Shown in pieces: positions 1 through 9,284 of a DNA stretch of 64,000 nucleotides. The stretch lies in assembly GCA_029433415.1 (NCBI GenBank), contig JAQTIA010000002.1, positions 447,501 through 511,500 on the forward strand, read 5' to 3'. Every line of letters begins with the position of its first letter. Positions within the stretch are counted from its first letter, which is position 1. Origin of the DNA: Acetobacteraceae bacterium ESL0709. Lineage in GTDB: Bacteria > Pseudomonadota > Alphaproteobacteria > Acetobacterales > Acetobacteraceae. Below the pieces are notes generated by a model. It ran no database searches. It saw only the letters and a program-made list of their open reading frames with translations, and had not been told where the DNA came from. The position numbers were made by a program, and so were the translations under genes.

Positions 1-243
1 TGCGGCCGCCAGTCCCAGCACGTCGGAAAGATTATGTCCGGCATCTGCAAGCAGTGACAGGGAATGAGCCCAGATACCCCATAGTGCCTCCCCCAGAACG
101 TAAAGCGTGTTGAGCGTGATACCCACTGTAAAGGCTGCTCCAAAAGAAGTGGGTGCATGATGATGGTGATGACCAAATCCGCCCTCATGGGAATGGTGGT
201 CATGGTCATCATGCTTGTCGGAGGGATGTGTAAGGGAACTCAT
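1..243 (-). CDS. Cation diffusion facilitator (CDF) family efflux protein, N-terminal part
   Basis: The first 81 residues of a membrane metal-ion exporter are visible; the gene runs off the left edge. The N-terminus is rich in His and Asp (HDDHDHHSHEGG, then GHHHH), as in zinc and cobalt exporters of the CzcD/ZitB type. A transmembrane segment follows, and then SLSLLADAGHNLSDVLGL, the CDF signature whose HxxxD supplies metal ligands. Family membership is clear. The metal (probably Zn2+ or Co2+) is inferred from the His-rich head. It is divergent from the oxidoreductase gene that follows. Confidence 0.9.
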   Translation of the reverse strand, partial: MSSLTHPSDKHDDHDHHSHEGGFGHHHHHAPTSFGAAFTVGITLNTLYVLGEALWGIWAHSLSLLADAGHNLSDVLGLAAA

Positions 244-367
244 GCGGAAGTGACAACCCGTGAAGCCGAAAGGGAGGTGAGAAAAAACTGTTTCCAGCGG
301 CGAATTTACTTTAGTAGAACAAGCTTTACCGCCTTGCAAAATATCTGCAACCATAAAGAGCTTGATC

Positions 368-1984
368 GTGCTTCGTATTACCGACCTTCGCCTGCCGCTT
401 ACCCATACTCCCGAGGAACTGAGGCAGGCCGTTCGGGAGCGTCTGGGGCTTGAGGATGGCGCGTTGCTGGGCCTGAAGGTGTTCCGTCGGGGCTATGATG
501 CCCGCAAGCGTCACGATATCCATTTTATTTATACAATTGATTGTGATGTCGCCTCTGAAGAAGCTGTCCTGGAGCGTTTCAGGGATGACAAGCATATTCG
601 TCCCACGCCTGATATGAGTTGGTTCCAGCCAGTGATATCCGTCCCCTGTGAAAAGGATAGACCGGTTGTGATCGGGGCAGGTCCCTGCGGGTTGCTGGCG
701 GCCCTTATCTTGGCGCGTGCTGGATTAAAGCCGATTATCCTTGAGCGTGGCCGTGATGTCAGGACACGCACGACCGATACGTTCGCCTTGTGGCGTAAAT
801 CAGTTTTTACGGCTGAAAGTAATGTTCAGTTTGGCGAGGGGGGTGCGGGTACGTTTTCTGACGGCAAGCTTTATTCCGGTGTGTCCGATCCCCGTCACCT
901 GGGACGGAAGGTGCTTGAAGAGTTTGTGAAGGCGGGAGCGCCGGAAGAGATTCTTTATCTTTCCAAGCCGCATATCGGTACATTTCGTCTGGTGACAGTG
1001 GTGCAGTCTTTCCGTGAGCAGATTGAGGCTCTGGGAGGGGAATATCGTTTTGGCACACGTGTCGATGGGTTCGAGACGGAGGGAAACGGTGCGGAGCGCC
1101 GCCTGAAAGCCCTGCTTCTTTCAAATGGAGACGTTTTACCTGCTCGTTATGTCGTTCTGGCGGTCGGACATTCTGCTCGTGATACATTTGAGGTCCTTCA
1201 CGGGCTGGGTGTGGCCATGAAGGCCAAGCCTTTCTCCATTGGGGTTCGGATTGAGCACCCGCAATCGCTGATTGACTGTGCCCGTTTTGGCGAGCAGGCG
1301 GGGAATAAATTGCTGGGAGCAGCTGATTACAAGCTTGTTCATCATGCTTCCAATGGCCGAGGAGTCTATTCTTTCTGCATGTGTCCGGGTGGGCAGGTGG
1401 TGGCGGCAACATCCGAGGAAGGGCAAGTTGTCACGAATGGCATGAGTCAGTATTCGCGTGCCGAACGGAACGCCAATAGCGGCATTGTCGTTGAGGTCAA
1501 GCCTGGGACTGATTACCCTGCGGATGATGTGCTGGCCGGCATTGCTTTCCAGAGAAAGTGGGAAAAGGCTGCTTTTCACGTGGGAGGGGGTGCCTATAAA
1601 GCGCCGGCCCAGTCTGTAGGGGATTTTCTGGCGGGGCGTGCTTCTGTGACTTTGGGCAGGGTAGAGCCTTCCTACAAGCCGGGGGTCACGCCGGCAGACT
1701 TGCGGGATTGTCTGCCTGATTTTGTTATTGAGAGTCTTAAAGAGGCCCTGCCGCAATTTGACCGCCGGATCAGAGGCTTTACGATGGATGAAGCCATCAT
1801 GACCGGCGTTGAAACACGTACTTCCTCACCTTTGCGTATTGAACGCGATGAAACGGGCCAAAGTCTCACCCTTAAAGGACTGTTTCCGGCGGGTGAAGGA
1901 GCAGGCTATGCAGGAGGTATCCTTTCTGCCGGAATTGACGGTATAAGAGCCGCGGAATGGCTTGTTAAAGCCGTAATGTCCTAG
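368..1984 (+). CDS. NAD(P)/FAD-dependent oxidoreductase (COG2509-like)
   Basis: A 538-residue flavoprotein. An N-terminal domain of about 90 residues typical of this family is followed by the dinucleotide-binding motif VIGAGPCGLLAAL near residue 102. QFGEGGAGTFSDGKL and a C-terminal FPAGEGAGYAGGILSAGIDG segment, typical of FAD contacts, complete the fold. Homologues are annotated as uncharacterised FAD-dependent dehydrogenases; the substrate is unknown. The GTG at 368 is preferred over the TTG at 362 because the purine run AAAGAG ends 7 bases upstream of it. The stop shares a CTAG tetranucleotide with the convergent transporter gene. Confidence 0.85.
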   Translation: MLRITDLRLPLTHTPEELRQAVRERLGLEDGALLGLKVFRRGYDARKRHDIHFIYTIDCDVASEEAVLERFRDDKHIRPTPDMSWFQPVISVPCEKDRPVVIGAGPCGLLAALILARAGLKPIILERGRDVRTRTTDTFALWRKSVFTAESNVQFGEGGAGTFSDGKLYSGVSDPRHLGRKVLEEFVKAGAPEEILYLSKPHIGTFRLVTVVQSFREQIEALGGEYRFGTRVDGFETEGNGAERRLKALLLSNGDVLPARYVVLAVGHSARDTFEVLHGLGVAMKAKPFSIGVRIEHPQSLIDCARFGEQAGNKLLGAADYKLVHHASNGRGVYSFCMCPGGQVVAATSEEGQVVTNGMSQYSRAERNANSGIVVEVKPGTDYPADDVLAGIAFQRKWEKAAFHVGGGAYKAPAQSVGDFLAGRASVTLGRVEPSYKPGVTPADLRDCLPDFVIESLKEALPQFDRRIRGFTMDEAIMTGVETRTSSPLRIERDETGQSLTLKGLFPAGEGAGYAGGILSAGIDGIRAAEWLVKAVMS

Positions 1985-3219
1985 AATTCTGGCATATCTC
2001 TGGGTTTGAAGAGTGTACTGCCAGCGGTCAGCAGACTGGAGATGAGAACGAAAGCGATAGCAGATAGCGGCAATGTGGCGGCAGTACTTCCGAAGAATGG
2101 CACCAGTTTTCCCGCCAGTCCCTGTCCGAGGGAACCAAGGGCGTAGCTTAGTCCCATGCCGAAACTGCGCTGGTCAGAAGGGAAACGCTGGGCCAGATAA
2201 TAGGGTACCAGAGCGAATATTCCCGAAGCGGCCCCACCCATTATGAAAGCTGAAGCGAGCAAAAGGGGCCAGTTTGCAGCACAGAGAAAAGGTCCTGTCA
2301 TGATCATAACAACTATGATTGTTCCCATCATGACTTTCATAGTGCCAAAATATTCAGCCAGCTTTCCACAGAGGATTTTACCGCTTAGTGAACCGAGGCA
2401 ATAGAGCATAATCGGCCAGAAGATGATCTGGGGTGTCAAATGGTGATAATCGCGCAAAATCGTGGGATAAAATGTATAAAGTGCTGCTTTCTGAAAAGCG
2501 AGAATAGTCATGAAGATGATCGCCTGTAGGGCCGCTTGACTCAAGGTAAAACGGATTTTTGGAGATAGGCCTGTAGAACCCTTTGCCCTGACTTGCCGTT
2601 GTTGGCGGCGCTGTGCCAGCCAGACTGGACTTTCCTTGACACCGATACGGATAAAGAGCGAGAGGAAAGCAGGGATAACGCCAATGAAAAAGAGGACTCT
2701 CCAGCCAAAATGAGGCAGGATCAGAGCCTGTGCGCCAGCAGCGGCCAAATAGCCGAGTTCATAGCCTGACATCATCAGGGCTGAAGCTACAGGTCGTGCT
2801 GTTTCAGGAACGGTTTCCATTAACAGGGTCGCTGAAGCTGTCCACTCTCCTCCAAATCCGATTCCGAACAGGAACTGCACGATCATGAGGGTAAATAGGG
2901 AATGGGAAAAACCTGTCAGTGCGGAAAAAATGGCGAACCAGATTACGCCAATTATAAAAGCGGGTTTGCGTCCGTAACGGTCTGCAAGCCATCCCCATCC
3001 TGTATTACCGACAAAGCGTCCGATAGATTGTCCCAACAGGACTCCGCCCAGCATGGAGATCGTGCATCCCATATCCGTGGCAATATCAGGCATGGCAAAC
3101 ATGAAGGTTGTCAGGTCGAATCCATCAAGAAACCAGCCCATAAAAGAGGCAAATGTAACCTGCCAATAAGGTAGAAGAGCCTTGAAGCCAGCATGAGAGG
3201 GCGAGATGATTACGGTCAT
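1981..3219 (-). CDS. MFS transporter, sialate/lactate:H+ symporter (SHS)-like
   Basis: A 412-residue inner-membrane carrier with about 12 hydrophobic segments. The first helix holds GWFLDGFDLTTF, typical of the acid:H+ symporter branches of the major facilitator superfamily. WGWLADRYGRKPAF is the loop 2-3 signature, and FGIGFGGEW in helix 4 resembles the sialate/lactate group. A monocarboxylate or organic acid substrate is therefore likely but not proven. The gene converges on the oxidoreductase, and the two stop codons overlap. The next 246 bases (3220-3465) are AT-rich and hold no gene I can support. Confidence 0.75.
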   Translation of the reverse strand: MTVIISPSHAGFKALLPYWQVTFASFMGWFLDGFDLTTFMFAMPDIATDMGCTISMLGGVLLGQSIGRFVGNTGWGWLADRYGRKPAFIIGVIWFAIFSALTGFSHSLFTLMIVQFLFGIGFGGEWTASATLLMETVPETARPVASALMMSGYELGYLAAAGAQALILPHFGWRVLFFIGVIPAFLSLFIRIGVKESPVWLAQRRQQRQVRAKGSTGLSPKIRFTLSQAALQAIIFMTILAFQKAALYTFYPTILRDYHHLTPQIIFWPIMLYCLGSLSGKILCGKLAEYFGTMKVMMGTIIVVMIMTGPFLCAANWPLLLASAFIMGGAASGIFALVPYYLAQRFPSDQRSFGMGLSYALGSLGQGLAGKLVPFFGSTAATLPLSAIAFVLISSLLTAGSTLFKPRDMPEF

Positions 3220-3465
3220 GCGGTCAGATACTATTTCTGGAGTGGGATTAGGAAAGAGGTCTTAGGATGTAATTGCATAAAAGTCTAACGGATTTTCATG
3301 GTTGGTGGTACAACAGGCAAGATTAAGTATCGCGGTAAAAAGTCTTTGAGTTATGTAATAAGGAAATCCACGGAATCTTGACTCAAGTGATAGGGAGTAT
3401 TATTCCAAAATGATAATATATTGTTAAAACGAAACGTTGAGGATTCTTTTTGGGAATAGCTTGCT

Positions 3466-3858
3466 ATGAAGACGGTTATTACTTACGGAACTTTCGATCT
3501 TTTTCATGTCGGGCACGTACGTTTATTGAAGCGTGCGCGTGCTTTGGGAACAAGGTTATGTGTCGGAATATCTACGGACGAATTTAATGCCAGAAAGTGT
3601 AAAAAAGCGGTACACTCATTTGCAGAGCGCGCTGAAATCGTTTCGTCATCTCAGTTTGTGGATCATGTTTTTGCCGAAGAGGGATGGGAGCAGAAACGTG
3701 GAGATATAATTAGATATTCTGCGTCTGTCTTCGTAATGGGGGATGATTGGCTGGGGGAGTTCGATTTTCTTTCTGATATTTGTCAGGTTGTTTATTTGCC
3801 TAGAACAGAAAAAATTTCGACTACTGGCATTAGAGAAAATATTTTAGAAGGAAGATAG
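3466..3858 (+). CDS. Glycerol-3-phosphate cytidylyltransferase-like protein (TagD/TarD family)
   Basis: A 130-residue nucleotidyltransferase, the usual length for TagD. It has TYGTFDLFHVGH with the HxGH catalytic pair at residues 14-17, and a C-terminal RTEKISTTGIR that matches the family's second nucleotide-binding motif. TagD enzymes make CDP-glycerol from CTP and glycerol-3-phosphate, the donor for teichoic acid and related glycerol-phosphate polymers. The gene sits 36 bases upstream of a glycerophosphotransferase-like gene, which supports that role. The surrounding DNA is visibly more AT-rich than neighbouring genes, so recent acquisition is plausible. A related cytidylyltransferase specificity cannot be excluded. 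Confidence 0.82.
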   Translation: MKTVITYGTFDLFHVGHVRLLKRARALGTRLCVGISTDEFNARKCKKAVHSFAERAEIVSSSQFVDHVFAEEGWEQKRGDIIRYSASVFVMGDDWLGEFDFLSDICQVVYLPRTEKISTTGIRENILEGR

Positions 3859-3894
3859 TTTTTCAAAATATTTGATATTTTTGTGGGTTATAAA

Positions 3895-5232
3895 ATGAAA
3901 GCATTGACATATTCAGGTGCTGTTACACGTTTTTATGAAGATACGTGTGAGCGTACACCGATCCTGTTTCTTGCTCTGGAGGACAAGGAATATATGAGTC
4001 TCTATCCTATATGGGAGGAGATCTCAAAGAGGCGGAAGAATTGTAAACTCATCCGTTTCAGCCAGTTCTGTGATGGTAATGTCTCGTATAAAAAAGGTGG
4101 CCTTGGAGAGCTGCTTGCTGCTTCATTTCCTATTATTGTAACGGCAACGCCTGGGTCAACGTATATATGGATGAAGGCCTTACGTCCACGATGGAGTTAT
4201 TATTTTCTTGGTGTTGAGCACGGCGTTGCACCATTCAAAAAGTTTACATACAGCGATGCCTTTTGTCATTATGATGATTATATTGCCCCAACGGCCTTAT
4301 GGAAGGATCGGCTGGAAAGGCTCTTTCCGAATGCAAGGACCCGGTTCCATTTGGGTGGGTATCCGAAGGCCACGACGTATCGGAAATTGTTGGAAAAAAA
4401 GAATGATACTTCCGAGGTCGTTTCCTGTGGTGGGAAGACTATAGTAGTCATTTTTTCGTGGGGAATCAGGAGCGATATTCTTGATATATTACCTGATAAT
4501 GAAGGCGTTACATATCTTTTTCATCCATCACAGTCGGGTGATATTCCTCAGGACAAGTTTGAAAATGCAGTCCTTTTACGCTCCTCTAGTGATGTTACAG
4601 TCGAGGCTATTTCCAAGGCAGATATGATTTTTGGAGATTTGTCCTCTCTGACGTTTGAAGTATGTAGAATGAGAGAGACTTATTTATGCTTGGATTACAG
4701 GCTTTATATTGACGACTATGATGTTGAAAGATGTTTTATTGATAGTGACAGTGAACAATATGGCTGCGTGCCACATACAGATGTAAAAATCACGCGAGAC
4801 TTTATTTTTTCATTTGAAGAGTTATGCGATGCGTTGAATGGGAAAAATTTTTCTGACAGAAAAAGCTTGAGTCAGTGCCCATCTCTGGACGCTATTTTCC
4901 CTGAGGATATTCCAGATAAATGTAGTGATATAATCGTCGATATTGCGAACCGGTTAGATAAATACCAGATTCACACCAAATCAGAAATGCCTGATGTAGA
5001 AGCAGCAGAGTTCGTATGTTATGCGTACAGAACTATCTTGGGACGAGATCCTGACTCTGAAGGGTTTGGAAGCTATATCAATAGATTACGTACGACGGAG
5101 GGGGTCTCTCGTTTTGAGGAGGGGCTGAGAATTTTGACGGAGATAGTTTCTAGTGCAGAGGCTCGTGAGAGGTCGTATAATTATAAATATAACTGGCCGT
5201 ATCTGAAGGATCTGATATCGCAAGGAGAATAA
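3895..5232 (+). CDS. CDP-glycerol glycerophosphotransferase-like protein with C-terminal DUF4214
   Basis: About 445 residues. The main body resembles TagB/TagF-type polyol-phosphate transferases. It has FLGVEHGVAPFKKF (the conserved His-Gly region), LFHPS, and ADMIFGDLSSLTFEVC, which matches the DYSS motif that binds the CDP-polyol. The last 70 residues, with FVCYAYRTILGRDPDSEG, fit DUF4214, a small helical domain found on bacterial glycosyltransferases and surface proteins. The protein probably builds a glycerol-phosphate or similar polymer or decoration using the product of the preceding gene. No strong ribosome site is visible; ATG 3895 is chosen over GTG 3883, and both are possible. Codon use is AT-rich. 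Confidence 0.7.
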   Translation: MKALTYSGAVTRFYEDTCERTPILFLALEDKEYMSLYPIWEEISKRRKNCKLIRFSQFCDGNVSYKKGGLGELLAASFPIIVTATPGSTYIWMKALRPRWSYYFLGVEHGVAPFKKFTYSDAFCHYDDYIAPTALWKDRLERLFPNARTRFHLGGYPKATTYRKLLEKKNDTSEVVSCGGKTIVVIFSWGIRSDILDILPDNEGVTYLFHPSQSGDIPQDKFENAVLLRSSSDVTVEAISKADMIFGDLSSLTFEVCRMRETYLCLDYRLYIDDYDVERCFIDSDSEQYGCVPHTDVKITRDFIFSFEELCDALNGKNFSDRKSLSQCPSLDAIFPEDIPDKCSDIIVDIANRLDKYQIHTKSEMPDVEAAEFVCYAYRTILGRDPDSEGFGSYINRLRTTEGVSRFEEGLRILTEIVSSAEARERSYNYKYNWPYLKDLISQGE

Positions 5233-5499
5233 TGAGGTTTGGCTGGTGCACGTAACTGTAATGGTCCTATCATATTCGCTTTGGGATAGGCTTTTGTCTA
5301 AACAGCGCTGGCCAGTTTTCCTGATATAAAGAGAAGCGTTAATCGAAAAATTAAAAAAAACTGAATGATTATAGGAGCCGAAAGATAAAAACGGTGATAT
5401 ACGATCTGTCCCTATTATGATTATGTGATGGGGGTTATCTCTGGTAAATGTCACAATTTCTTGGAAGGTCGTGTGACGTAGGGAAAGTGAAGCGTTTCA

Positions 5500-6711
5500 A
5501 TGAATTACGACAGTCTGTTTCAGAAAGCTCTTGATGGTCTTCACGCTGATGGGAGCTATCGCTATTTTGCCGAGCTGGAACGTCAGGCGGGACAGTTTCC
5601 TCGTGCGTTCCACCATGGTATCGGACGTGATGTGACCGTCTGGTGCTCCAATGATTATCTTGGCATGGGGCAGAATCACACAGTGTTACAGGCCATGCAC
5701 AAGGCGCTTGATGAAACCGGTGCTGGTGCTGGTGGCACACGGAACATCTCTGGTACAAACCATTATCATGTGGCCCTTGAGGCCGAACTTGCCAGTCTGC
5801 ACGGGAAAGAAAGTGCCCTTTTGTTCAATTCAGGCTATCTTTCCAACTGGGTGACATTAGGGACGATTGCGGGACGCCTTAAGGATTGTGTTGTCCTCTC
5901 AGATGCTCTTAATCATGCCTCCATGATTGAAGGGATCCGTCATTCGCGTGCGGAGAAACGTATTTTCCGTCATAATGATCTGGAAGATCTGGAACGTCAT
6001 CTCAAGGAAATTCCTCTTGAAATGCCGAAGATCATTGCCTTTGAGTCGGTTTATTCAATGGAAGGAGATGTCGCTCCCATTGAGGCAATCTGTGATCTGG
6101 CGGACCGTTATAATGCCATGACCTATCTGGACGAAGTCCATGCAGTGGGCATGTACGGCGCCCAGGGTGGCGGTATCGCGCAAGAGCTGGGGCTTGAAGA
6201 CCGGCTGACAGTGATTGAGGGCACATTGGGCAAGGCATTTGGGGTTGTCGGAGGCTATATCGCTGGTTCTGCGGCTTTATGTGATTTTGTGCGTTCTTTC
6301 GGCTCAGGCTTTATCTTTTCAACGTCTCTGCCTCCCATGATCGCAGCTGGCGTCCTGGCCAGCGTCAGGCATCTTCGTGCCAGTGATGCAGAGCGCCAGG
6401 GACAGAAACACGCCGTGGCCCTGCTCAGGCGGAAACTTGATGAGGCCCATATTCCTTACTTGATGAATGAAAGTCATATCGTGCCGGTCATGGTGCGGGA
6501 TGCACGTCTCTGTCGCAAGATTTCTGATGAGTTGCTGAATCGTTTCGGGCATTATCTTCAGCCAATCAATTACCCGACTGTTCCGCGTGGGACAGAGAGG
6601 TTGCGTTTGACGCCGGGTCCATTGCACACAGAAGCCGACATTGAATCGCTTGTGCAGGCTCTGGCGATTTTGTGGAATGACTATAATCTGGAATATGCCG
6701 AGGCGGCGTAA
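5500..6711 (+). CDS. hemA: 5-aminolevulinate synthase
   Basis: A 403-residue PLP enzyme that condenses glycine with succinyl-CoA, the first step of heme synthesis by the C4 (Shemin) pathway of Alphaproteobacteria. It has the N-terminal [21 protein letters not shown], the [10 protein letters not shown] strand at 211-220 with the PLP-contacting Asp, and [14 protein letters not shown] with the Schiff-base lysine at 245. The length is typical. It supplies heme to the cytochrome c maturation system encoded further along. About 270 AT-rich bases without a recognisable gene separate it from the polymer island, and a strong hairpin follows its stop. Confidence 0.97.
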   Translation: MNYDSLFQKALDGLHADGSYRYFAELERQAGQFPRAFHHGIGRDVTVWCSNDYLGMGQNHTVLQAMHKALDETGAGAGGTRNISGTNHYHVALEAELASLHGKESALLFNSGYLSNWVTLGTIAGRLKDCVVLSDALNHASMIEGIRHSRAEKRIFRHNDLEDLERHLKEIPLEMPKIIAFESVYSMEGDVAPIEAICDLADRYNAMTYLDEVHAVGMYGAQGGGIAQELGLEDRLTVIEGTLGKAFGVVGGYIAGSAALCDFVRSFGSGFIFSTSLPPMIAAGVLASVRHLRASDAERQGQKHAVALLRRKLDEAHIPYLMNESHIVPVMVRDARLCRKISDELLNRFGHYLQPINYPTVPRGTERLRLTPGPLHTEADIESLVQALAILWNDYNLEYAEAA

Positions 6712-6724
6712 CAATAGCTGATAG

Positions 6725-6767
6725 CGGTAAAACGGGACAGCAGCAGAGGGCTGTTGCCGTTTTACCG
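6725..6767. terminator. Strong hairpin between hemA and the convergent TpsB gene
   Basis: CGGTAAAACGG at 6725-6735 pairs perfectly with CCGTTTTACCG at 6757-6767. An inner helix, CAGCAG with CTGTTG, lies within. It sits between two convergent stop codons, so it can serve as a bidirectional terminator, though no long U-run follows. Confidence 0.75.
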
Positions 6768-6768
6768 G

Positions 6769-8439
6769 TTAAAAACCGGCTATGACCTGAAAATCGCAGA
6801 AGGCGCTTCTATGTTCGGCAAAGGCCGTGGTGTGTATGCGCCTTAATCTCCAGCCGACATCATAGGTGATGCTGAGGTAGCGATTGACTGTGCTGTTGAC
6901 GTCTATGCCCACACTGGAAAGTGTTGCGGCCCGGGGGCCGTCAGTGGTCCTTGTGACTTGTCTGTTATCGACCCAGTCCCAGAAAAAACCAAGTTTCTGC
7001 GTGTCTTCCAAAGCCGGGATATGGGCGAGTTTTGCTATGGAAAAAGATGGCAGAAACAGCTCTTCACTGAACGCATTAGCATTGCTGCCAAAAGAGCTGT
7101 TTACAAAATAGCCTCGTGCATTGCTCATGCCGCCTGAGGAAAGTTGCTCACTGTAAAGCAGGTTTTTGGAAGCGCGCTGAAAAGTCACTTTCGTCGTGGT
7201 TGAAAGTTTTAGCGGCAGCGTGAAAGAGCGTGTGAGAGAAAGGCGATCATAGACATAATTGGGGCTGCTTCCCTCAAAAATCAGACGATAGGATTTCTTG
7301 TTGTCATAGTGAGTCAGTCCGCCAGGGCCATAATAAAACTGATTATTGACCTTTGTCTGCCCCCATGGATCCTGTACAGAACCGTCATAACCAACGACAA
7401 ACTGGTCCGTGTCGGCGTTGGAGACATAGGCATGGCGTTCCTCAATGGGCATATAGGGTTTGTAACTGTCGGAATTTGTGGTTTTCCAGTCAAAACCAAG
7501 TTGTATAGTGCCATCAAGGCCGAGATCTTTGCCCAGCGTGATATGGTCAATCATATGCTGCCAGCGGATGGAGGCCTGACCACTTTCACCATTATCTTTT
7601 TCATTGGGATTGCTGGGTACGGGGTTGGTTTCTGAATAACTGCCGTAAATCTGTAGTGATGAACGGTGTGGTAGGGGAATGGTCCAGCTTGCCGCATGAT
7701 TATTGGACCGTCCTGAATCAGCGCGGTTGAACTGATAGGTCAGGATCTGTCCGAGGTTAAAGGCGTTCCCCCACGAAGTGCCAACATACCAGTTCAGTCG
7801 CCCTGTCGTAGGGTCTCCCTGATTGGAGAGGGCCGCATAGCCATAAACGGGAAAGCGGTCAGCGACATGCAAGTCCACGTCCGTATAGCCGTTTTTTTGA
7901 CTGGGATGATAAATCATATCCACTGTGTGAAATGGATTCTGGTTTATCCAGTTGAGATCTGTCTGTAATGTGAGCAAATTGAGCGTTTGTCCCCTCACGA
8001 GACCGCTGTCGCGCCGGATGGTCCAGTCAGGGGCCCAGCGGCTTCCATGGACAGTGATTTCACCCAGGCGATATTCAAGCAGGGCCATATGCAGGACTCC
8101 GTTTTTTACCGTCTGTGGCGGTACGCTGACGGAAAGAAAAGCTCTGTTATGAAGGCGAAAGAAAATGCCTATCTCACCTTTCAGGGTTTTCATCTGGGCA
8201 AAAGTCAAAGGATGTCCGAGATAAGGTGTGATGAGGTTTCGCAGGGCATGTGAGCGTGCAAGGGTGCGCAAGGTTCCAGAAAGAGGCGGCCTTTCGCCGT
8301 TTCCTTCTCTTGGGGGCTGACTTTCAAAAATAATATCGCGCAGAAGGGGGAGAGCTGTTTTCTGCTCGTCATCTGCGGCGGAACTTCTGGAACAGATGAG
8401 AAGTCCTGTAAAAAACAGGAGCCAGTAGTGACGTTTCAT
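6769..8439 (-). CDS. ShlB/FhaC/HecB-family outer-membrane transporter (TpsB of two-partner secretion)
   Basis: A 556-residue precursor with an N-terminal signal peptide (hydrophobic LLFFTGLLI ending near residue 22). A POTRA-type segment spans roughly residues 75-160, and the long C-terminal part reads as an amphipathic beta-barrel ending in Phe, as expected for BamA-inserted proteins. TpsB proteins export a large TpsA exoprotein across the outer membrane. No filamentous-haemagglutinin-sized partner lies in this window. Its start codon overlaps the stop of an upstream exported protein by ATGA, so the two are translated together and may function together. Confidence 0.85.
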   Translation of the reverse strand: MKRHYWLLFFTGLLICSRSSAADDEQKTALPLLRDIIFESQPPREGNGERPPLSGTLRTLARSHALRNLITPYLGHPLTFAQMKTLKGEIGIFFRLHNRAFLSVSVPPQTVKNGVLHMALLEYRLGEITVHGSRWAPDWTIRRDSGLVRGQTLNLLTLQTDLNWINQNPFHTVDMIYHPSQKNGYTDVDLHVADRFPVYGYAALSNQGDPTTGRLNWYVGTSWGNAFNLGQILTYQFNRADSGRSNNHAASWTIPLPHRSSLQIYGSYSETNPVPSNPNEKDNGESGQASIRWQHMIDHITLGKDLGLDGTIQLGFDWKTTNSDSYKPYMPIEERHAYVSNADTDQFVVGYDGSVQDPWGQTKVNNQFYYGPGGLTHYDNKKSYRLIFEGSSPNYVYDRLSLTRSFTLPLKLSTTTKVTFQRASKNLLYSEQLSSGGMSNARGYFVNSSFGSNANAFSEELFLPSFSIAKLAHIPALEDTQKLGFFWDWVDNRQVTRTTDGPRAATLSSVGIDVNSTVNRYLSITYDVGWRLRRIHTTAFAEHRSAFCDFQVIAGF

Positions 8440-9107
8440 GGACCTGTCCTTACGTCACTGGGACCATAAGGTGGGGTGCTGATGAGTTGTACGTCCCCAT
8501 CAGGGAGTGTCCTGGCGGTATCGGCATCATTTACGTCATTGCGGTTGCCGGCAAGCGCGAAGGCATTCCCATTGACAGAGGCGAGGGAGGATGCGGCTCC
8601 CATGGTCAGGGCACGGTCGTTCTGGTCATCTCCTTTACAGGGAGAAGGGATGACATAGAGATCAGGCGGTCCAAAAGAGGCATTCAGTGTGGCTTTGCGG
8701 GTTTTGTCAGGTTGCGTGCTGACACCGATCAGGACCGTTTCAAAATTCTTTTCCGGTGGTGTGAATGAAAAACGGTAGCGGCTTTTTTTGCGTGTTTCGG
8801 GTCCTCCCTGACGAAGGCAACCGTCATTCACAATCAGTCCGTTCGGGGCCATGATCGTGCCATCATGGGCGATGTGATAGGCTATGCCTGTGGCTGTTGT
8901 CTGTGACTTTACGGGTGAGTGTCGATTGCCGACGACATTATCCAGCATCGTGTTACTGGCTGTTGAGCTGCGTGCTCCGGCGGCGAAGCCGGCAGCGCGC
9001 TGTGCTTGCGCGGGATGTATTTTGATAATGGGTGTCAGAAGAAGCAGGTACAATGTCGCGACTATGGCGGAAAAGCCGGCATGCAGATCTGGAGAGCGAA
9101 AACGCAT
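8436..9107 (-). CDS. Exported protein of unknown function coupled to TpsB
   Basis: A 223-residue protein I do not recognise. ATG 9107 is chosen because GGGGGG lies about 8 bases upstream and because a signal peptide then begins at once (basic MRFR, hydrophobic core to about residue 28, AQAQRA cleavage region). The mature part is polar, with SRYRFSFTPPEKNFETVLIGV and PPDLYVIPSPCKGDDQNDRA, a Cys in each half, and a proline-rich acidic end. The ATGA overlap with the TpsB gene suggests a linked role, such as cargo or an accessory subunit. It is far too short for a classic TpsA and no TPS domain is evident. Confidence 0.7.
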   Translation of the reverse strand: MRFRSPDLHAGFSAIVATLYLLLLTPIIKIHPAQAQRAAGFAAGARSSTASNTMLDNVVGNRHSPVKSQTTATGIAYHIAHDGTIMAPNGLIVNDGCLRQGGPETRKKSRYRFSFTPPEKNFETVLIGVSTQPDKTRKATLNASFGPPDLYVIPSPCKGDDQNDRALTMGAASSLASVNGNAFALAGNRNDVNDADTARTLPDGDVQLISTPPYGPSDVRTGP

Positions 9108-9284
9108 AGGTAGACCCCCCGTAATATGTGGCACATCAGACAGTAGAATCAGAGGCGATTCTGTAAAAGGAGACGGACAATGACATGAAGTTCTTGATAA
9201 ATTATTAATCAGGTCCTTATAAAGGTCATAAATTAATGATTTAGTCTCTTGCCCATTATGCCTGGACATTGCATCATTCTTTTT

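Noticed and set aside
157-453. Plus-strand frame with several Met codons before the FAD oxidoreductase gene
   Set aside because: It is antisense to the clear CDF-family N-terminus (1-243) and its tail overlaps the oxidoreductase start; no ribosome site or domain.
807-1756. Two minus-strand frames of about 200 codons inside the FAD oxidoreductase gene
   Set aside because: Both are antisense to a well-supported protein; their translations are rich in Pro, His and Arg and show no motif.
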